Positions 59,948-64,000 of a stretch of 64,000 bases of DNA are shown here, in pieces. The translations under genes and the position numbers were made by a program. The notes under the pieces were generated by a model that had not been told where the DNA came from, made no database searches, and saw only the letters and a program-made list of their open reading frames with translations. Every line of letters starts with the position of its first letter. The first letter of the stretch is position 1. The stretch is from Triglochin maritima (lineage: Eukaryota > Streptophyta > Magnoliopsida > Alismatales > Juncaginaceae). The DNA is taken from assembly GCA_963682175.1 (NCBI GenBank), contig OY821791.1:15900542-15964541 (forward strand), given 5' to 3'.

Positions 59948-60223
59948 TAGGGGTGAGCAAAATTCGGTCCGGTCCGGGCACCCGGACCGAACCGAATTTT
60001 TCGGTCCGGTCTTCGGTCCACAAAATTTTGGAAATTCGGTCTTCGGTCCGGACCGGACCGAAAATTTAAGGGGAAAATTCGGGTTTTGGACCGACCCGGA
60101 CCGGACCGGACCGGACCGAACCTATTCGGTCCGGTCTTCGGTCCGGACTTCCCGAAAATTCGGGTTCCGGTCCGGTCCGGTTCGGTCCGGTCCGGTCCGG
60201 TCCTGGACCGAAGCTCACCCCTA
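59948..60223. mobile_element. GGTCCGG-rich short insertion inside copia RNase H
   Basis: The ends are TAGGGGTGAGC and, inverted, GCTCACCCCTA. The flanks ACTATCCTT and ACTCTCCTT look like a 9-bp target duplication with one mismatch. The body consists of tandem and inverted GGTCCGGTCC, GGACCGGACC and TTCGGTCTTCGGTCC words, strongly self-complementary. It interrupts the pol frame at a defined point, proving it is mobile. It is non-coding; frames through it only translate the repeat. Confidence 0.75.
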
Positions 60224-60225
60224 CT

Positions 60226-62640
60226 CTCCTTCCTTGCTCGCTTCAGCGACAACCATCACTTCGGAAGCAGTGGTTGAGTCGGCCGTAGTGCTTTGCTTCC
60301 AACTACGCCAACTCACAGCTCCACCATTCAGAAGGAAGAGGTATCCTGATTGCGACCTTCTATCGTCTGGATCACTCATGAAACTCGCATCCGAGTAACC
60401 TTCAGCTATTAATTCCCTTTGTCCTCCATAAACAAGAATCTTATCCTTAGTCCGGTTAAGGTACTTCAGGATATTCTTGACCGCAGTCCAATGCTCAGGA
60501 CCTGCGTTGGATTGATGACGACTTGTCACGCTTAGAGCATACGAGACATCGGGTCGTGTGCAAGTCATCGCGTACATGATCGACCCAATTGCCGAAGCAT
60601 AAGGGACATCCTTCATGTACTCTAAGTCCTTACGTGATTGCGCACGTTGAGACTTCTTGAGTTGCACACCCATACTCATTGGCACACTGCCCTTTTTGGG
60701 GTTGTTCATCTTGAACCTTTCCAAGACCTTGTCAATGTATGCACGTTGACTGAGGCCAATGAGTCTGCGAGATCTATCTCGATATATCTTGATTCCCAAG
60801 ATGTATTGAGCCTCACCCATGTCTTTCATCGAAAATGCAGATTTCAATGAACTTCTCGTTTGCTCAAGCAAAGGAATATGATTGCTCATAAGCAATATGT
60901 CATCGACATATAAGATTATGAATACTACATGGCTCCCACTAACCTTCTTGTATACACAAGGTTCTTCCTTACTTTGAATGAAGTGAAGCTTCTTCACTTC
61001 CTCGTCAAAGCGTTTGTTCCAACTCCTTGATGCTTGCTTCAATCCATAGATGGATCTTTGAAGCTTGCATACCTTCTCGCTATTCTTTGGATCTTCAAAA
61101 CCTTGAGGTTGTACCATGTACACATCCTCCTCCAAGTTCCCATTCAGAAACGCCGTTTTGACATCCATTTGCCATATTTCATAATCGTGAAATACGGCAA
61201 TAGCGAGCATGATCCTAATAGACTTGAACATGGCAACCGGTGAAAAAGTTTCATCATAGTCAATTCCTTGAACTTGAGTGAAACCCTTCGCTACAAGCCT
61301 CGCTTTGTAGGTTGTCAAGTTCCCATCCATGTCCATCTTCCTCTTGAAAACCCATTTATTATGAATGACCTTTTTCCCTTTAGGAAGGTCAACCAAGTCC
61401 CATACTTGATTATCATACATGGATTCTATTTCGGATTCCATGGCCTTAAGCCATAGTTTGGAGTCTTCACTTTCCATTGCTTCTTGGAAGGTCAAGGGAT
61501 CATTGGTATCTAGTACCATGATTTCATGAAGTCCCAGATACAAATCGGGTTTCTTCCTTTCCCTTGTTGATCTTCTAAGTTCTTTTGGTTCTTCTCGTGT
61601 CTCTCGAACTTCTTCCACAATTTCTTGAGGAGTGGGTTCACGTTCAACTCTTGAACGTACACTTGGTGGGGATGATTGAGATTCTCTCACAATTTCTTGT
61701 GATGGTCTCTCGCTCACGCTCCCACTAACCAAAGGAATCTCGGTTGGGCCTTCATGATCTTGAATGTCATCATTCATTTCATGATCTTGTAGAGTATCTT
61801 GAGTTTCCTCAAGCACAACCCTACTCCCACTACTTTTTACTCTTTTTAGAAATTCCTTTTCCAGAAATGTGGCATCCCTATCTACAATCACTCGATTGGA
61901 GGTGATATGCCAAAAGTAATATCCTCTTGTCTCACGAGGATAACCAATAAAGAAGCACTTATCCGCTTTTGGTTGAAGTTTGGTCGACATCAATCTCTTG
62001 ACGTAAGCCTCACAACCCCAAATCTTGAGAAAACTGAGCTTAGGTGTTTTACCACTCCATAGCTCATAAGGAGTTTTCTCCACGGATTTGGATGAAACAT
62101 TATTTAGTGTGTAAGCCGTAGTTTGTAGTGCATAACTCCAAAAGTAAAGAGGTAATTCCGCATGACTCATCATTGACCGAACCATGTCGAGCAATGTCCT
62201 ATTCCTCCTTTCGGATACCCCATTCCACTGAGGTGTACCGGGAGGGGTGAGTTGAGGTACAATACCAAACTCCTTTAGGTATGAGTCAAATTCGGCACTT
62301 AAGTACTCACCTCCACGATCCGTTCGTAGAGACTTGATTTTCTTGTCGAGTTGGTTCTCTACTTCATTCTTGAATTCTTTGAACTTGTCAAAAGATTCAC
62401 TTTTGTTTCTCATTAGATAAACATAACCATAACGACTATAATCATCCGTGAACGTAATGAAGTACCTGAAACCATCTCGTGCACTAGTACTCATTGGACC
62501 ACATACATCGGAATGTATCAAATCCAACAAGCCATTCGCCCTTGAACCTTTCTTCTTGAAAGGCTTTTTGGTCATTTTTCCCATTAGACATGGTTGACAC
62601 GTCTCCAATGATTTAAAATCAAGTAGACCAAGATGAAGGG
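60226..62640 (-). CDS. copia pol: integrase, reverse transcriptase, RNase H (partial)
   Basis: A long open frame of about 800 codons. It starts inside the integrase zinc-binding region (LLDFKSLETCQPCLMGKMTK). The integrase core keeps its acidic residues in HSDVCGPM, RTDRGGEYLS and NGVSERRNRT. RT follows with NKWVFKRKMDMDGNL, DYDETFSPVA, QMDVKTAFLNGNLEEDVYM, and the catalytic YVDDILLMSN (YVDD codons at 60,899-60,910). RNase H begins YSDASFMSDPDDRRSQSGY and is cut at SKEGE by the insertion at 60,223. The open frame formally extends to 62,701, but its first 20-odd codons come from the abutting inverted LTR and are not pol. Not functional as it stands: both ends are lost. Confidence 0.85.
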
Positions 62641-64000
62641 AATGTGTTCTAAAAGTTTTACTTTTTAAATGCCAATTATTATGAATTGAATGAGAAATCA
62701 TTTTGTTCCTTGTTTATGTTATTCGTCTTTTAGAAGTGTTAAGGAAGAGGCTCTTGGTCCTTAACCGTAGAGCTCTAAAAGATATTGGTTTGCATAAAAC
62801 AAAAGATATTCGCAATCATGGTAATTAACATGGGACATTAATTACCGAGTTAAGATTGTCGTGTTGGTCATAGATCATTGTAGCTCTACAAGTGAGTGAC
62901 AACACGGGTATGCAAAAGAGGAAAATATTACTTTTGTATACTGAATAGACCTAATAAGTAAAATATTATAGAAATGTGTTTCTGTGTCATTAATATTTTA
63001 CTGTGTCTTTGGTCCTTTGATATGAGACTTATATCTAATCACTTAAGGAATACTTAATTAGATCAGTATCTTGAACTATCGATCAGTGTAGTGTAAAGGC
63101 ATTGGTTGGTTAAGTATAACTTTCGTTGGAGAAGATAGTTAGTCAAAAGATTATCATTGCCCCTCTTAATTGAGTGATGATATTAGTGGGCCCCTTGATA
63201 AAGCAAAGTTATAATGTGCACAATGTGATTTGAGTTAAGTCACATATTTATAACTAGCTTAAAGAGATCAAGAAATGAATACTAATACAAAGATGACACA
63301 ATACTACTTTGTGTGTATTCTTAATATCATGAGGCAAGGGACGGACACAAGTGATGCACTCCATCACTAAGTGGATCGGGTTTTGGTTCGAGTGGAATAA
63401 AGACATCTAACTAATTGGGAGCTATAATGTGTAGCTAGATACCGCTTATAGCTTGTGATATTAAGCCTTTAATATCACTGCCAACTTAGTTTAGATCCTC
63501 CCATAGGTCACACCACAAAACTGGGAAACAAGAAATGGGGATTTTGAGTTCATAAGATGTGTCGGGTTTCATGTAGAAAATATGACACATCGGGTGAACA
63601 AGCAAAATCAAAATTATGTTGTGATTAATAACATAATTAGAATCTAAATTGAATTCATATGTGATGTAAATATTATGGGGTGTAATGATTAATCATTACA
63701 TAGGATAATATGTTACATAAGTTGTGAATTTACTACTAATCCCGAAATGTCAAATTTTGTAGGGGTTAAACCGAAATTTGACAAGTCTGCAAGACTGTGC
63801 AAACGGTCGACCGGTTAATGGATAATGGTCGACCGAAGGTGCACGGTCGACCGGACATGTCTCGACCGATAACATGGAATTTTCGTCTGTTCGGAACGGT
63901 CGACCGAATCTATCGGTCGGTCGACCGAACATTGCGATGAAATATTCTACGTTAAGAACGGTCGACCGAATCTTTCACGGTCGACCGAAATTGGGTTCGA
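62641..64000 (+). repeat. LTR of the same copia family in opposite orientation (cut by window end)
   Basis: From TGTGTTCTAAAAGTTTTACT onward it is the reverse complement of 59,537-58,145, with high identity by eye. It carries the palindrome array at 63,803-63,990. The remaining part, with the promoter and U5, lies beyond the window. It is most simply the 5' LTR of a second, plus-strand element inserted in the first. Confidence 0.8.
63803..63990 (+). promoter_or_regulatory. GGTCGACC palindrome array in the inverted LTR
   Basis: Sites include AACGGTCGACCGGTT (63,803), AATGGTCGACCGAAGG, GCACGGTCGACCGGAC (63,842), GAACGGTCGACCGAATC (63,896) and TCGGTCGGTCGACCGAAC. Orientation relative to U3 is the same as in the copy at 58,140-58,390. 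Confidence 0.5.

Larger units (their letters stand above)
57497..62640 (-). mobile_element. Ty1/copia retrotransposon, 3' LTR plus pol; 5' half missing
   Basis: Minus-strand order: integrase-RT-RNase H (62,640-59,631), purine tract AGTGGGAGATTGAAGGGAA, then a 2.04-kb LTR from 59,537 (TGTGTTCTAAAAG) down to 57,497 (CA on the minus strand). gag, protease and the N-terminal integrase are absent. At 62,640 the pol frame runs directly into an LTR of the same family in the opposite orientation. The coding region is largely open, so the element is fairly young. Confidence 0.85.

Noticed and set aside
59947..60252. Frames encoding RSGPDR/FGPVFGPD repeats
   Set aside because: Direct translation of the GGTCCGG repeat insertion in a copia gene.

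Overview
The window is nuclear DNA from a flowering plant, most likely a eudicot. It has AT-rich GT-AG introns, long intron-rich genes, plant-type LTR retrotransposons, LINEs, a TRIM, MULEs and SINEs, and no bacterial operon structure. The species cannot be named from the sequence alone. Roughly half of the window is transposon-derived, and only three host genes can be assembled end to end. All three exon chains below were read by hand: splice sites are inferred, but reading phase was checked at every junction.

Layout: 1-10,694 is nested LTR-retrotransposon material. Two old minus-strand LTR fragments are followed by a complete but decayed Ty1/copia element (2,844-10,694). 10,700-14,023 is a dead LINE. 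14,858-25,647 (+) is a 15-exon DEAD-box RNA helicase of the RH16/Dbp9/DDX56 type (595 aa), acting in 60S ribosome biogenesis, with telo-boxes just before its ATG. 26,090-32,911 is a Mutator-like element with terminal inverted repeats and a near-perfect 9-bp target duplication. It carries a plant-mobile-domain reading frame on the left, a FAR1-type transposase pseudogene on the right, three tandem-repeat arrays and a nested solo LTR. 33,543-39,765 (-) is a 7-exon J-domain co-chaperone gene (238 aa), with a LINE inside intron 1 and a second FAR1 MULE fragment about 230 bp upstream of its ATG.

The segment 42,998-43,528 is an intact TRIM with a perfect target duplication. 43,813-47,192 (-) holds the 3' exons of an unidentified predicted membrane protein and two possible 5' exons. 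47,911-52,097 (-) is a 4-exon tandem DJ-1/PfpI-domain gene (386 aa) whose first domain keeps the nucleophilic Cys and whose second has lost it. 52,489-54,686 is a 2.2-kb solo LTR flanked by TATAG. 54,933-56,700 holds nested minus-strand copia fragments. 57,497-64,000 is a younger minus-strand copia element with a long open pol frame. That frame is broken by a GGTCCGG-rich insertion and abutted by an LTR of the same family in the opposite orientation.

The most striking non-genic signal is an array of CGGTCGACCG-like palindromes and half-sites upstream of the promoter in LTRs of several apparently different retrotransposon families. It is missing from one older LTR of a family whose two other copies have it.
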